In this document: piece after piece, positions 34,488 through 46,038 of the stretch | Position numbering within the stretch: the first letter of the stretch is position 1 | Layout of the letters: each line of letters starts with the position of its first letter | Source of the DNA: Lobosporangium transversale | Lineage: Eukaryota; Mortierellomycota; Mortierellomycetes; Mortierellales; Mortierellaceae | Length of the DNA stretch: 64,000 nt | Direction of reading: 5' to 3' | Assembly: GCF_002105155.1 (NCBI RefSeq) | Contig: NW_019029024.1 | Span: 264,001 to 328,000 of the forward strand | Translations under genes and position numbers: made by a program | Notes under the pieces: generated by a model | Seen by the model: only the letters and a program-made list of their open reading frames with translations | The model's database searches: none | Told to the model about the DNA's origin: nothing

Positions 34488-36953
34488 AAAATTGGCGATA
34501 TATGATAGATGCATCGCCTCGGCTTTTTTTTTTTTTTTTTTTTTTTTTTTATATTTTACACATCATCGTAACTATCCGCAGTTGGAGCGGTTTCTACAAA
34601 AGAAAGAAAGAAAGTAAGAATATAACCAGTGCGCCGCAAGAGCCTTTCGGTTCAGTTCTAGACTCGCCATATGAATAAAGGCAATGCAATCATCTATAGA
34701 CTCTAATCCATATGTATATATATTGTATATATGCATATTTATATTTATGATAAGGACATTCCCAGTTGTCAATGCAGGTCAGTGAATGAAAAAGAATTGT
34801 CAAATACGTAAAAAAAATAAATTTTTTTTTCTCCGCGTTCAAACTTGCTTTCACATACACATTACACACGTTTGCACAAACATTGAGAAAAAAAAAAAAA
34901 AAGAAGAAGAAGAGATGAGAGGTGAAGGAGAAAAACAAGATTAACGCCATGGTCCAATAAAGTCATGATTGAGAAGGTTAGGAAGGGTTCTACTTGACAC
35001 AAAAGTGGATCCCAGGACGGAAATCTAATGTTCATGTGAAACAAAAACAAATCATTACATTCATCGATACAGATATTTATACACACATTTGTATGAATAT
35101 ATAATGCTTCACTAGAAATTGGATATCTTCCATTCTCAACTTGTAGATCATATTAATTAAAATGGTTTCCTTTTTCGTAACTGAAAAACCTTGTTGCGCT
35201 TTACCTTTAATCGATATGTGGTTAAAAAAGATCTATAGAAGTCTAGGAAAGGAAGCAGAATGAACCTGATCGGACCCTGGTCCTTTTTTTTTTTCTTTGG
35301 TTCCCCTAGCCAACGTTGGTATGGGCTCTCTCTTGCCCCCTCCCTCACAGGGCACACACATTTGTCTTGTATAAATATACAAATATATATATATATATAT
35401 ATTAGATCAACATGGCCAATGCACCTGTCAAAAATATTTAGGAGAATGTCCATCTTTTCCAATCGACATGTACAATGTGCTCGGCTCTTGCCTTGTATGT
35501 CTTGTTCATGACTAAAATATTAAAAGTAAAAGTAATAATAATAGTAATAACAATAATAATTAACCAAATTGTCAATCCAGACATTTAATACAAAGTGGAT
35601 GTTTTTCTTTTTAAGGACTTGATTCATTGATCCAAAAGGGGAAAAAAAAAAAAAATAGACATTCAAAGTTCATAAACGCGTTATTTTTTTTTGTTTTATT
35701 TTATTTTTTTTTTCCGAGAGTTATCCTCACAAAATAAATCTTATTGCACCACCATTCCATCCCACTGGTGGGCGTTGACAAGAAGAAGTGCACAAAATCA
35801 CCCTCAACCTCCCTTTTTTCTCTCGTCATACTGCCCTACAAGAAGCTGCTCAGGCCAAATGTTGCATTAGGACAGTGTACGAGATGTTGAAAGTCCTTAC
35901 TGTCACTTTTTTTTTATTTTTTATTTTTTATTTTTTATTTTTTATTTTTCATCAACTGGATCATCCCCTCCTCTAGTACTCTGGAGCCGTCAGTTATAAA
36001 TTGTGTGCTGTGTGTATTGTATATGTGTATGTGTATGTGCATGTGTATATGTATGTATATGTATATGTGAATATGAATGCGAATTTGTGGCAACATTGTC
36101 AGTTGTACACGCGTTTTACCATCCAAAAGATACTCAAACAAACGCGTTTATTGGGAGCTTTAGCGAGTTTAAGCTTGGTTGGCCCAGCCCTCTCTATCTT
36201 GAAGTGTTACCAGTTTCCTTTTAAGGGTATCTAAGACAAGAGAAGACTGGAGAAATGTACCCCTTTTCAAAATTAAATTTTAACCCCAAAACCTGCTCGT
36301 TAACATCCCTCTCGCCAACATTCTGGAGCTGATTTTTGAAATCGCGAACTATTTTTCATTCCTAATCAAGGGTGCCATGGAGTTGGAGCTGAGTTTATGC
36401 AAACACCATCCTTGTGGCTTTTCAGGTGCATAAATACCTGGATTGAGTGGATTCATCCCTACCCTCATCTAACCTTCATCGTCTCCAAGGCCACGTCTCT
36501 GATTGACATTCAATAATATCAATAATATCTTTCTTCACACCTCTCTTCCCTTCAGCAGCAATGAGCATGTGTCTAACTAATCTATTTATCTGTCGTCAAG
36601 TTTTGATGACACGATAAAAAGTAAGAGAGAGCTTCAATGGTATTGAAATAAATGGACAGACAAATGTACTGTACATTTAATCAAAGAAGGAAATGAGAAT
36701 TATCTCTCAAAAAAGCAGCTTCTAAAGTTTTGTATTTGAGGAATCTTCATGGGCATAAGGATCCCAAAAAATAGAGGAGGTTTGGGGCGGAGGATGTATT
36801 TCCCCCCGACGGGGTGTCACTGCCAATGGACAGATCAACTGGACTTACAATGTCAAGGCTGAGAAATGTGTATGAAGTATATTCCATGTAAGACCGACTA
36901 AAAAAAAAAAAAAGTGATATTCTCAAACATGATTCAATATTTATATATTTGTA
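34488..36953. other. AT-rich intergenic region with simple repeats
   Basis: No intact gene is seen. There is a T run at 34524-34550, an AT run near 35385-35401, a tandem TTTTTTA tract at about 35915-35949 and a TG/TA tract near 36005-36070. A short stretch near 36290-36400 (plus) reads IPLANILELIFEIANYF, which may be an F-box-like gene relic, but stops follow at once. Confidence 0.45.
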
Positions 36954-37841
36954 CAGTCACCCGAAATAAATTATTGAGATTAAGAATATTTATTTACATT
37001 TTTTGAATAATCTGGGCAAACAGCTCATATGCAGCATACACAAAGACTTTATCAATCAACATGAAAGTTCGTAATTTTATCGAAGGGGCTATTGTGGTTA
37101 TTTACTGAAGCCCTTGGGGTATATTAATTGACTAAGAGAAGTACTACGCGGGCTCAATAACCAGTGTGCCTTCCTTTGGCCCCCTTCACCTCTATCAACC
37201 TTTCTGGCATGGAGTTAACAAGGATAGCCAGCTCCGCTTGTGGCAACTTGTCCCACTCCTCAACCAGAGCCGCTCCGAGGCTAGCGAGATCTCTTGGCCC
37301 TTTGGTGCGTCTATCAAGTGCAACCGCGAGAAGTGACCACACGTGCTCAATGGGGTTTAAATCTGGAGAGCGTGCAGACCAGTCTGGAATCCTTGAGATG
37401 CTGTTATTTTCGCGCCATTCCCTTGCAACTTTGCATGTATGGACTGGTGCATTATCTTCCATGAGAATACCATCCTCCACCTCAGCCATAAACCTGGCTA
37501 GCTCACATTTATACACATCTTCCACGAAAGATGGTCCATCCCTACGCCCTCGTTGAAATATAACCAACCGGGACCTTCTGGTCGCTGTAATCGCTCCCCA
37601 GACCATTAGGGATGTCCTACCACTCTTGAAAGTAGGCGCAACGTAATCGTAGTCGTACTTTTCCTGTGCTGTGCGTCAAACTCTTATCTTACGAAAGTGA
37701 TTCATATATTTTCTATTCAAAAAACGATGAGTGAATTGGTGACTGATTTTGACATTTCACCCTCCGTGACGAACTGATTCCAAGGAATATAATTGGCTCC
37801 CAATTCAATCAAGATTATTCAAAAAATATATGAATCACTGA
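36954..37841 (-). mobile_element. Truncated Tc1/mariner element
   Basis: A 16-bp inverted repeat (ATTTTTTGAATAATCT at 36998-37013, inverse at 37812-37827) flanks a minus-strand transposase fragment. The outer ends read CAGTC at about 36956 and CACTG at 37837-37841, like Tc1 termini. Within the right end, a second 17-bp inverted pair (37696-37712 with 37823-37839) suggests an end duplicated or nested by internal rearrangement. The 5' half of the transposase is missing. Confidence 0.65.
37154..37606 (-). pseudogene. Tc1/mariner transposase, C-terminal half
   Basis: About 150 residues of the DDE domain remain: MVWGAI, the second catalytic aspartate in MEDNAPVHT and the final glutamate in PDLNPIEHVWSLL. 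Thirty-five residues separate these two acids by my count, one more than classic Tc1 (DD34E). In-frame sequence continues upstream to about 37680 (ending YVAPTFKSGRTSL), but the helix-turn-helix DNA-binding region and first aspartate are not found. The copy cannot be autonomous. Confidence 0.85.
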
Positions 37842-38262
37842 CCAAATGGGACGGAGTATATTTATTAGTTGTTTCTGTGGATACGTTCGTCGTCGCTTAA
37901 AAACATGTTTCAAACTTTCTTTGGACGTTATATACAGTGCCCGGACAAAATATATTAAATTACGTAAGTCAACACTTTTTGCCATTAATATATTATTTTT
38001 ATTTCTTGGTTATGTAATATATTTGCTTTCGGAGTAACAGAACGATTGTGGAACAAAGACTGTGTAGAGAGGACGGCTATCAGCGCATTGAAGGTCTCAC
38101 GACGAGCTTGATTGATGGCCATCACCCTCCGCGACTACGTCTCAGAGAGGAGTTCCTGAGGCGAGACTAATTTTCAAACATTACGTTTTTTCTCCATTTT
38201 TCATTTGGATCATTGCAGGAGCCCTTCCCAAATGCATTTGACTGCCGTTCACGAACCAGTTT

Positions 38263-38296
<34 letters not shown>

Positions 38297-38333
38297 CAAT
38301 GTCTTTGAGGTCTTTGAGATATATATACCCAGG

Positions 38334-38379
<46 letters not shown>

Positions 38380-38451
38380 CCATCATATTTACCAAAGGAT
38401 ATCTACTATACCCCCACATATCAAGAATACCCTCCACAGATCCTTCACCAA
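37842..38451. other. Intergenic region before the P450 gene
   Basis: No gene is seen. It contains TACAGTGCCCGGACAAAAT at 37933-37951, which resembles the outer end of another Tc1-like element without a partner. A T run followed directly by an A run (38261-38296) could fold on itself. A T run of about 43 bases lies at 38336-38379, just upstream of the P450 start. Confidence 0.45.
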
Positions 38452-38690
38452 ATGCTTGGCCTTTTATCTAATCCCATGAATGGCATGCCCATTGAAGCTA
38501 CAAAGGCTATCGTTCCTCTTGGTATCGGGCTTGCCTCTGCGGCATTCTTGGCCATGAAGGCTGTCGCAACCCCAAAGTTCCCAAATGACAAAGTAAAAAT
38601 AATGAAAAGGAATATATATATATTTATCGTCGTTCGTTTCATTCCCTTACCATCGTTGAACTAACGTCGGAAATGCCACTACCTTATTTC

Positions 38691-38725
<35 letters not shown>

Positions 38726-40211
38726 TAGAGGATTCCTATGGCCTCTCTCAGGCCAGGCGATTCTTCGCATGATAATGAATACAATGAGGATCCAAATGCG
38801 TTCATCAAGCGATGTGAAGAAGAATGCGGACCATTTTTCAATGTATTTCTGCACGGCTTTCCTTACACTGTCGTCTCTAATCCTTATATCAGCGAAGTTT
38901 ACACTTCCGGTGACTTCTCTCACCTTGACACATTTGAAGACCTTACAAGCATGATGGCATACTTTAATACCATCCGAAAGAGCAACAAGCATAATGGCCT
39001 TCAAACCCCACACGATATCGTCCGTAACATCCTCAACCCCAACTTGCCCATGTTTACTCCAGAGATCGCAAAGCTGGTAGAGGAAAACCTCGAACAGGAA
39101 TTAGGCCGCTGTCCTGTTGAAAAAGGGAGGATACTGGTCAAAAATCCTTTTCATTTAATTCATGAGTTAGTTGCAAAAGCAAGTATGTATTTTATATAAC
39201 AATAATTACCTTTTCCTTTTTTTTTTTTTTTCTTCATTTTTTGCGGTGTGTATTAATATATTGATGATCGGTGAACTTTTTTTTTTTTTTTTTTTTTTCT
39301 TGATTAAAATTTAGTGGCACATGTTTTTGTTGGTCCCGAGGTTGCCAAGAGCCGCCAGATTGTTGAAACATTTATGTCTGCTGCTGCAGATTTCGGAGAG
39401 GTGATCGGCGTCCACGCTCCCACCTCGAAGTGGCGCACGCTTGCGCTTCGACTCAACTACAAATCTTTCCACAATCCACTTCAGAAGCATCTCCAAGTCC
39501 TGGTAGATGTTTCCACGCCCGTAGTCCTTGAACGCCGTCGACTTGAAGCTCTGGCGAACGAGACTGGTGTTGAATGGGAGCGACCTAGGGATATCCTTCA
39601 GCAGTTGCTTGACAACGCCGACAAGTATGGGTTCGTTGACTTGGAAGATGTTTGCGCTCATATCCTTATCCTTATTGTCATAAGTGTCCATACGACAGCA
39701 GACGCCGCCAACAGTATGCTCTACTACATGGCGGCATTTCCACACTCCATGGACAAGTTATTCGAAGAGCAGCAGCAGATCCTCAATGATATTCAAGCGG
39801 AACGCGAGCATGCCCGGCAAGAATGCTTGAAGAAGGGAGAGCCCATCAACGACCATTTGGACCCTGCACATGACAAAGACCTGCCGGTAGCCGCGGTCAA
39901 GAAGATGGTTCATTTGGATTCCTTTATACGAGAGAGCTTTAGAGTCCGTGCTGAGCCTTTGTCTATGATTACAAATCGGCGTGCGCGCAGAGATAGTACC
40001 TTTTCGAACGGTTATAAGATCTCCAAAGGCGCTAGCTTTATTATCAATGCGAGATCTGGCCATATGGGCCCTGAAGCAGGGGAGGATGCAACAGAGTTTA
40101 GGCCATGGCGGTTCGTCGGCAAAGCTAAGACCGCGATCAAAGTTGGACCAGATTATCTGCCCTTTGGCATGGGAGGGTAAAGTACATTCGTCTCTTCTAG
40201 ACCTATAAATG

Positions 40212-40244
<33 letters not shown>

Positions 40245-40468
40245 CTATCATGAATTTAACGTAAAAAATAAACTTTTTTTTTTTTCCAAACAGGCACGCT
40301 TGTCCAGGACGATTCATGGCTATAATGGAGTTGAAAGTCATTGGTGCTTTGATAGTTACCAAGTTCTCCAAGGTAGAAATGCAAGACCCTTCCAAGACAA
40401 AGATGGCTCTTCATTCCCGTCTTGGCGAGCCTATCCCCAGTGGCCTAAAGTTCTTTATCCGTGAATGA
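38452..40468 (+). CDS. Cytochrome P450 monooxygenase
   Basis: Four exons (38452-38592, 38729-39182, 39315-40176, 40294-40468) give 543 residues. An N-terminal hydrophobic anchor (residues 15-37) indicates the ER membrane. Motifs are AMAHVFVGPE, an I-helix ISVHTTADAA, ESFR (ExxR), FRPWRF and the heme loop FGMGGHACPGRF, whose cysteine is the axial ligand. The heme motif is split by the last intron. The I-helix has HTT where classic enzymes have (A/G)Gx(D/E)T(T/S); IHTT-type helices are known in fungal P450s of the ent-kaurene-oxidase and mycotoxin type. The substrate is unknown. A downstream NmrA-like gene and flanking transposon relics suggest an accessory region. T runs precede two acceptors. 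Confidence 0.93.
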
Positions 40469-41305
40469 GTGGCATAGCTCGTCATGAGCCACTTGATATC
40501 TTCCAAATGGATTATTCTCATCCCTGTCCTTGTGTGGCGACTGTTCGATACTTGTTGTTTTTCCATATCTGCCTCGATTTAATGATAATTATGAGATTTG
40601 ATTAGCATCTCCTGAATGGTTGCCATCCCGAGGAACTAGTGAGGACGGACAGGATTCATTGTGTTGTTCAAAACAATAAAACTTGACTGAAAGTTAACTG
40701 ATCCTCAAACCATGAGACAAACAATGCCTCTGAGCACTTCAGTAAGATTGTGGTGCGCTTTTGAGATGCAGAAAAGACAGTATTGTCTCTTATGTAGTGA
40801 GGGATGTAAGGTTTGCTCCCTCTGAGGCCAAGCTTTTTGAAGTTACGGCTGTTTATCAGTAAAAGCACAAATGGCTCTTGTTTTCCGCATGCTCCTAGCG
40901 CTTCTTCAATCCAAAGGCTGCGACATAGCCAGCAGAGGATACATGCTTATCGAAGTATTAATATACCCCTGGCAAAAAGTGCATGTATATGATAAAAGTA
41001 TTGTTCAGGAACGTAGGATGGTCAGCGGGATATGGCAATGCTTAGATGCTTATACAGCTTCATATGAATTGCAAATGAAGCGGATTTATTAAGTGAGAAC
41101 ATGGAATAATAAAGAAGAGTTGTGATAAAGTTCTCTATATCTAACGGAATATTATTAATATGAATGCCATTTCTGAGGAATATACACGCCTCGTTGAGGC
41201 TCAGTGAGGGTTTATGCGGGAGGAATGGCCAACTATAAAGAAGCAAGTTTTATCGCATAGAGATGAAAAAGATATCTAACGTAGCACAAGTCAAGTCAAT
41301 AGTGC
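40469..41305. other. P450 3' flank with dispersed repeat
   Basis: The repeat at 40537-40623 is listed separately. The rest shows no gene; weak open frames at 40668-41246 have no recognisable family. It may be part of decayed transposon DNA continuing to 41970. Confidence 0.45.
40537..40623 (+). repeat. Dispersed direct repeat, copy 1
   Basis: Begins GGCGACTGTTCGATACTTG, continues through a shared TTTTTCCATATCTGCCTCGA block and ends near GGTTGCC. It matches 45950-46038 in the same orientation with scattered substitutions and small indels. One copy sits 69 bp beyond the P450 stop, the other in the MULE relic zone. Confidence 0.75.
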
Positions 41306-41970
41306 TTGACCGTCTACATCCCTACGTTCTTTTTTCTGACGCAAGAATTTGGGATGCTTGGCTATGGTAGTCCATATCGAAATGTTGATAACTGTCTGCT
41401 GCTCCTATATTCACTGATCACAGGAGATTCTTTGTCTATAATGTCAAGACTCATACCAAAAACATCTTTTTACTACTTGCACAAGGAGTTTTATCTCCGA
41501 GATCCTGTGAAACTATTACCTCTATGATGAGAGAGATGTGCTCCAGCCCAAAACTTTTGCTTACCAAGAACAATCTTGAATCATTTAAGCATTTGACATT
41601 GGATCTAAACGGACACGACAAGCCAAATCTCTACTCTTATAAGCTCAAGAAGTCAGGTTTTCGTATTCAAGTGTATTCAGCCATGAACAATATCATACTG
41701 TTTGCATCCAAGCTAGCTCATTGTCGGGATTACAATGGTGGGACCATGCTTGTGAAGATGAACATTACATCGCACATACACAAGCTGGACTGTATTGCTC
41801 TTGATGGTGGCCGCAGTCAAAAGATGCGATGGCCAAGTAGGAGGTGAAAACCCCATCTTACTTTTTGGTGACAACATTGCACAGCTGCAACTTTGCATAA
41901 ACCAAATCTCTCTTACAACCTTGGTCACCCATTACATGTAGTGACACAGATTTTTATTTTACTGTTGATC
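41306..41970 (+). pseudogene. Decayed DDE-transposase-like remnant
   Basis: Broken frames read a continuous-looking protein: FGMLGYGSPYRNVDNCLLLLYSL, then after a stop LKHLTLDLNGHDKPNLYSYKLKKSGFRIQV, NNIILFASK and LDCIALDGG, with later frame breaks. The pattern (an Asp in LNGHD, a strand-rich stretch, an Asp in ALDGG) resembles the catalytic core of fungal DDE endonucleases often found in multicopy transposons. I cannot name the family. Two or more in-frame stops and no terminal glutamate region mean it is inactive. Confidence 0.45.
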
Positions 41971-42042
41971 AAAATGCATCTCTCTGAAGGAAAAAAACCA
42001 AAGATCTTTCAACTGAAGCCGTCTCCTTGGTTCACAGACTCA

Positions 42043-42984
42043 CTACAGATTAAGAGGGTGCTTCTGGAGATACTCTTCAAGCGTGGTCAACCTGTCATGA
42101 ATACTTTTGGTTGACCATTCGACAAGCTCCTTCTCTTCTGGACCAAAGTAACCGTATTTCTCGATGTAGGGTATCATGTAACCGAAGATTTTGCTGTGAG
42201 AAGCTGGCAACGCGCTATCATACGCATCCACCGCCACCTGCTTATACTTGACGGTCTTGCCTGTTGCTTTGCTGATAATCTCTGCTATTTCATCAAATGT
42301 ACGGAGCTCTGCTGCTGCACACAAGATTTTACCCTCAAATTTTTCCGGTTCTGCAAGAATAGCACCCACAAACTTGCCTGTGTCGCCTACAACATCGAAA
42401 TGCGGAAGCACGCTCTGAGGAGAGGCTACATTGACTATCGCAAAAGTTCCATCGTCTTGGGGTTGAGGACCCAAATAAAACATGTAGAAGTTTTGATAAT
42501 ACATGCTTGGTGCGAAAAAGGCACTCTTGATGGGGAGAGAGCGAATATATTTCTCGATGTCAGCCTTGACGTTGAAGATGTCTAAATCATGATATTTACC
42601 CTCGGAGATATCGCCTGCGTGGTGTAAAGTGCTGAAAATAATAGAATGGAGGCCTGCATCGACGGCTGCGTCTGCTAAATTCTTGCCTTGAATGATTTCT
42701 TTAGCATAGAGACTGTCGTCGAAACACGTGGTAGTGAGGCCAAAGACACTGTGTGCACCTTTGAGAGCGTTCTTGAGCGATTCTTTGTCATAAAGGTCTC
42801 CCTTGACGACCTCAACTCCTCGCTCCTGCAAGGCTTTGGCTTCAGGTTTTGAGGGATTGCGTGTCACAGCTCGAAGCTTGTATTGCTCGGATAGCTCTGG
42901 ATGGTTGAGGACATAGTTGATGACAGATCCTCCTTGCTGGCCAGTGGCTCCGATGACTGCGAGGATTTTAGGCGATGGTATCAT
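42043..42984 (-). CDS. NmrA-like family NAD(P)-binding protein
   Basis: A single intronless frame of 313 residues with start ATG at 42984. The N-terminal Rossmann motif is ILAVIGATGQQGGSVINYVL, the atypical SDR (NmrA/HSCARG) signature; AVTRNPSKPEAKALQERGVEVVKGDL, SVFGLTT, STLHHAG and SAFFAPSMYYQNF follow the family order. The tyrosine-lysine catalytic pair of classical SDRs is not evident, so it may be a redox sensor or a tailoring reductase. It is one of the few genes in the window without an intron. It lies convergent with the P450 (1.6 kb apart, with a transposon relic between), a pairing seen in fungal secondary metabolism, though no synthase is present. Confidence 0.9.
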   Translation of the reverse strand: MIPSPKILAVIGATGQQGGSVINYVLNHPELSEQYKLRAVTRNPSKPEAKALQERGVEVVKGDLYDKESLKNALKGAHSVFGLTTTCFDDSLYAKEIIQGKNLADAAVDAGLHSIIFSTLHHAGDISEGKYHDLDIFNVKADIEKYIRSLPIKSAFFAPSMYYQNFYMFYLGPQPQDDGTFAIVNVASPQSVLPHFDVVGDTGKFVGAILAEPEKFEGKILCAAAELRTFDEIAEIISKATGKTVKYKQVAVDAYDSALPASHSKIFGYMIPYIEKYGYFGPEEKELVEWSTKSIHDRLTTLEEYLQKHPLNL

Positions 42985-43836
42985 TTTTTAGAAAGGCAAT
43001 GAGACTATAAAGGATTGTTCTTATTTCTGAGAAGGGTGTTGCAACTTGTAGGCGTGTAAGAATTGGGATAGAAAGCGGCGGCGTTGTGTCTCTTTAAATA
43101 CTCAGGTTGTTGAGCAGTCGATTCGTTCATGATGAATACAATATCGTCAGATCTAAATCAGGGATGACTGGGAAAAAAAACCCCTGCAATCTTTTTTTTT
43201 ACGCAACAATCTAGAGCTTGTGATCGGGCATAACAAAATGCCTTGTGGAGATTTTTTCCAACAAGGGGTAAAGAGAAAGATTACATGAATAAACAAATAC
43301 TCCAGACAAAAAGTTGAGCATGCTACTCTAGTAAGGAAGGTTGTCGGCCAAAACAAACGCGAAATGGCGTAAAATAGGTAATCATTTTACTTTTTTAGAA
43401 CAGTATACCAACTTTCCTCATTACTGCGACGGAGTTACGCTCCATACTCTTATATCAGTTTTTGGACCCGTGGCAAGCAACTAATTGTCCTGCTCACTCT
43501 TTTTGGTTGGGTTTGCTTAATAAAATTTTTGTAATTGAAAAAGGGACCAATCAAGAAGAGCGAACAGCCTCTTTTATTTGCAGTTTTTTTTGTGCATAAT
43601 TTTTCATTTGTGTACTTGTGTTCAATGTCAATAAACATGTCTTGTTTCCAACATTTGGACGAAAAGGCACACACAATTTCAGATGTGTTTGCTTATTGAG
43701 ATGTCGGGATTGAGATCTGGAGAAAATCATCTGTCCGAGTACTCCGTCAAATGTATAGCCACACTGTTATCGAACGCCAATAAGAGTTTGACAGAGTCAA
43801 ACGCTCCAAAACTGTCCAGGACATGATTACAAAAGA

Positions 43837-43871
<35 letters not shown>

Positions 43872-44220
43872 TTATAGTCTATCAGCCATGTGGGATACTG
43901 TCGAAGAAATAGCATAAGGACTGGATTTCAGAGTTTTGGCAACACTTGTGAATCGTAGAGAGGTCTCCAGCATTCAACAGAGAGAACGTGGTTCTATGTC
44001 CCAGAGCCACATCAACAAAGGTAATCTGGCAAATGCCATTCATGCAACCATTGATCTTATAAAGTCCATAGTTACAAATTTTATCATTCGCCGCTACCTC
44101 AGGAATAGCCCAAAATTAGGATGTTTATGTATGTGTATGTGAACATGTGTTAGTGCTACTGCTTGTTTGTTGATACGGTAGGAGAGAGAAGAGATCCGGG
44201 TTGACATAGGACAGAGACAG
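42985..44220. other. NmrA upstream region and unassigned DNA
   Basis: TTTAAATA at 43093-43100 may act as a TATA-like element for the NmrA gene. An A run lies at 43840-43868. No gene or recognisable element is seen from 43.2 to 44.2 kb, but the base composition resembles the neighbouring decayed transposon DNA. Confidence 0.4.
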
Positions 44221-44239
44221 TTGTTCCGCTAACCTATAC

Positions 44240-45650
44240 TATTTGGGAAAAGTGGTGAAATATGGATGGTTGGTGCTAATTGATTCCACCCATGACACCA
44301 ACAAGCATCGATGGAGGATTTTCACATTTTACATTCGGGATAGTCTCATTTTAAAACGTTGACGTAGTCTGGCAACTTGGTACATGCTCTCTGACAATGG
44401 CGCAGTAGAGATCTTTGCATCAAGAACGCTTCCCCGATATTGAGCAGGATGGACAAATTGCGACAGGATTCTCTGTATAGTGTATAAAATGAGGAGCTGG
44501 ATATGAACCCATCATACTAAAGCTCAGAGTAACGTGGACTTCGTAATGTACAGGCAGACAAGAGCAAGATGCAAGCAACCGATCGGGGATGCCATCAAAA
44601 ATTATGATGTATTTGATATTATTCAGCACATCAATGACTATTAGATGAATAACACTGAACAATGGGCGCTATAGGCCCTTCAGTACCCTTCACTCTTACT
44701 TCAGGTCGCCTCCATCATTCCCCTTTGATGGTTTTACAGCAAACTCAAGAGAAAAGAAGCGATTTGAGCTGATTGAAAAGTGATACGTGCCAAATATTAT
44801 AAAAAGATTAATTACAAACCCTTGGCCTCTTTGGTTGAATCCAAAGCATTAAACATAGGGGTTGAAATTCGATGAATTGTTGGAGGGATATCCACTGGAA
44901 ACCGGTAAAAGATGAGAAGTCCAGGTATTTCTAGAAGAATACGAAAAGTTGGTTCAATGGAAAGAGTAAAGAAGCGACAATACACAAGAACCTTGAAAAA
45001 AAAAAAAAAAAAAAAAAAGCAGTTTGGGCTAGTCCAAGGTGTCCGCGATTGGATCATCAACGAGTACAGCATTGTGAAAGGCGAAAAAAGAGGGTTTTAG
45101 AACTTAAATTACAAGCCAGCTATGGAGAAGATCTCACACTAGTTGAGGATGACTTCTACAACCAACTGTATATCTTCATGCGTATCAAGAAGAACTTATC
45201 GTTGAATGGCTTTATGCAACAGTTCATACAGCACATGGTTGATGCAGGATGTTTTGTTCAAGGAATTCAAGGACATGTTGCCAAAAACCACTGAGTCATC
45301 AAACCTCGGGGAATAATACTGAAAAGGATCAAGGAGGAATGCTTTCACCAAATTGCTAGTGCGGAAGACTTGATACATGAGGTTTTTATGGGCTTGTATG
45401 GATTGCCTGAGTTGGGGGTAGTAGATAAGTGTGCGGTGTCTAAATACCACTTGATGAAAGCCTATCTACGCCTAATGTCATGGCACCTGAATCGGTCAAA
45501 GCATGACAACGAGCGGGAGAAACATATTACAGAAACCTGCGCTCTCTATCAAACGCCATCAATGGAGGGGGGCTCTGTCCAAAAACTAAAGTATCACATA
45601 ATCTCGATTCACGATATGTCAAGTTACAGCGTGCAGTGGATATCATGACT
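44240..45650 (+). pseudogene. Decayed MULE-like (Mutator) transposase region
   Basis: At 44248-44355 the plus strand reads GKVVKYGWLVLIDSTHDTN followed by KHRWRIFTFYIRDS. This is the start of the MULE transposase catalytic domain with its first aspartate in LIDSTH. Stops and frameshifts follow. Further coding-like pieces occur at about 44520-44640, 45049-45294 (EDLTLVEDDFYNQLYIFMRI) and 45301-45650 (EEVFMGLYGL-type sequence), but whether all belong to one element is uncertain. An A run splits it at 44995-45018. It is not functional. Confidence 0.5.
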
Positions 45651-45949
45651 GCATGTGGATTCACTGATATGCTCACTGATAATAGAGTGCCGGCACAGAG
45701 CCATAATGATGTGCTTGACGTGAAGATTGTAGGAATCAATTATTGCAGTGTAGAATGTAAGCTGAGGCATCACTCCAGGGTGGATTCACTTGGGGATATG
45801 TCCTTTGATGCCCACGTTTGAAGTTTTAAAAAACTATAGAAGCAATCGGCAAAAATGTTATCCGGTGGGCAGACCTGCAATTCGTTCCCTAGTAAAAAAG
45901 GAAACTCTTCCCACCATGGCCCGTGCACGATACAACGGGATCTCACTAT

Positions 45950-46038
45950 GGCGACTGTCCGATGCCTGTTGTTTTTCCATATCTGCCTCGATTAATGGTA
46001 ATTATGAGAGTTGATTAGCATCTCCCATATGGAACCTG
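45950..46038 (+). repeat. Dispersed direct repeat, copy 2
   Basis: Partner of 40537-40623. Shared blocks include GGCGACTGT, TGTTGTTTTTCCATATC and TTGATTAGCATCTCC. It lies at the right end of the decayed MULE-like stretch and may mark an element end. Confidence 0.75.

Noticed and set aside
38205-38451. In-frame poly-Phe extension upstream of the P450 start
   Set aside because: It is the translation of a T run; the ATG at 38452 followed by a membrane anchor is the sensible start.
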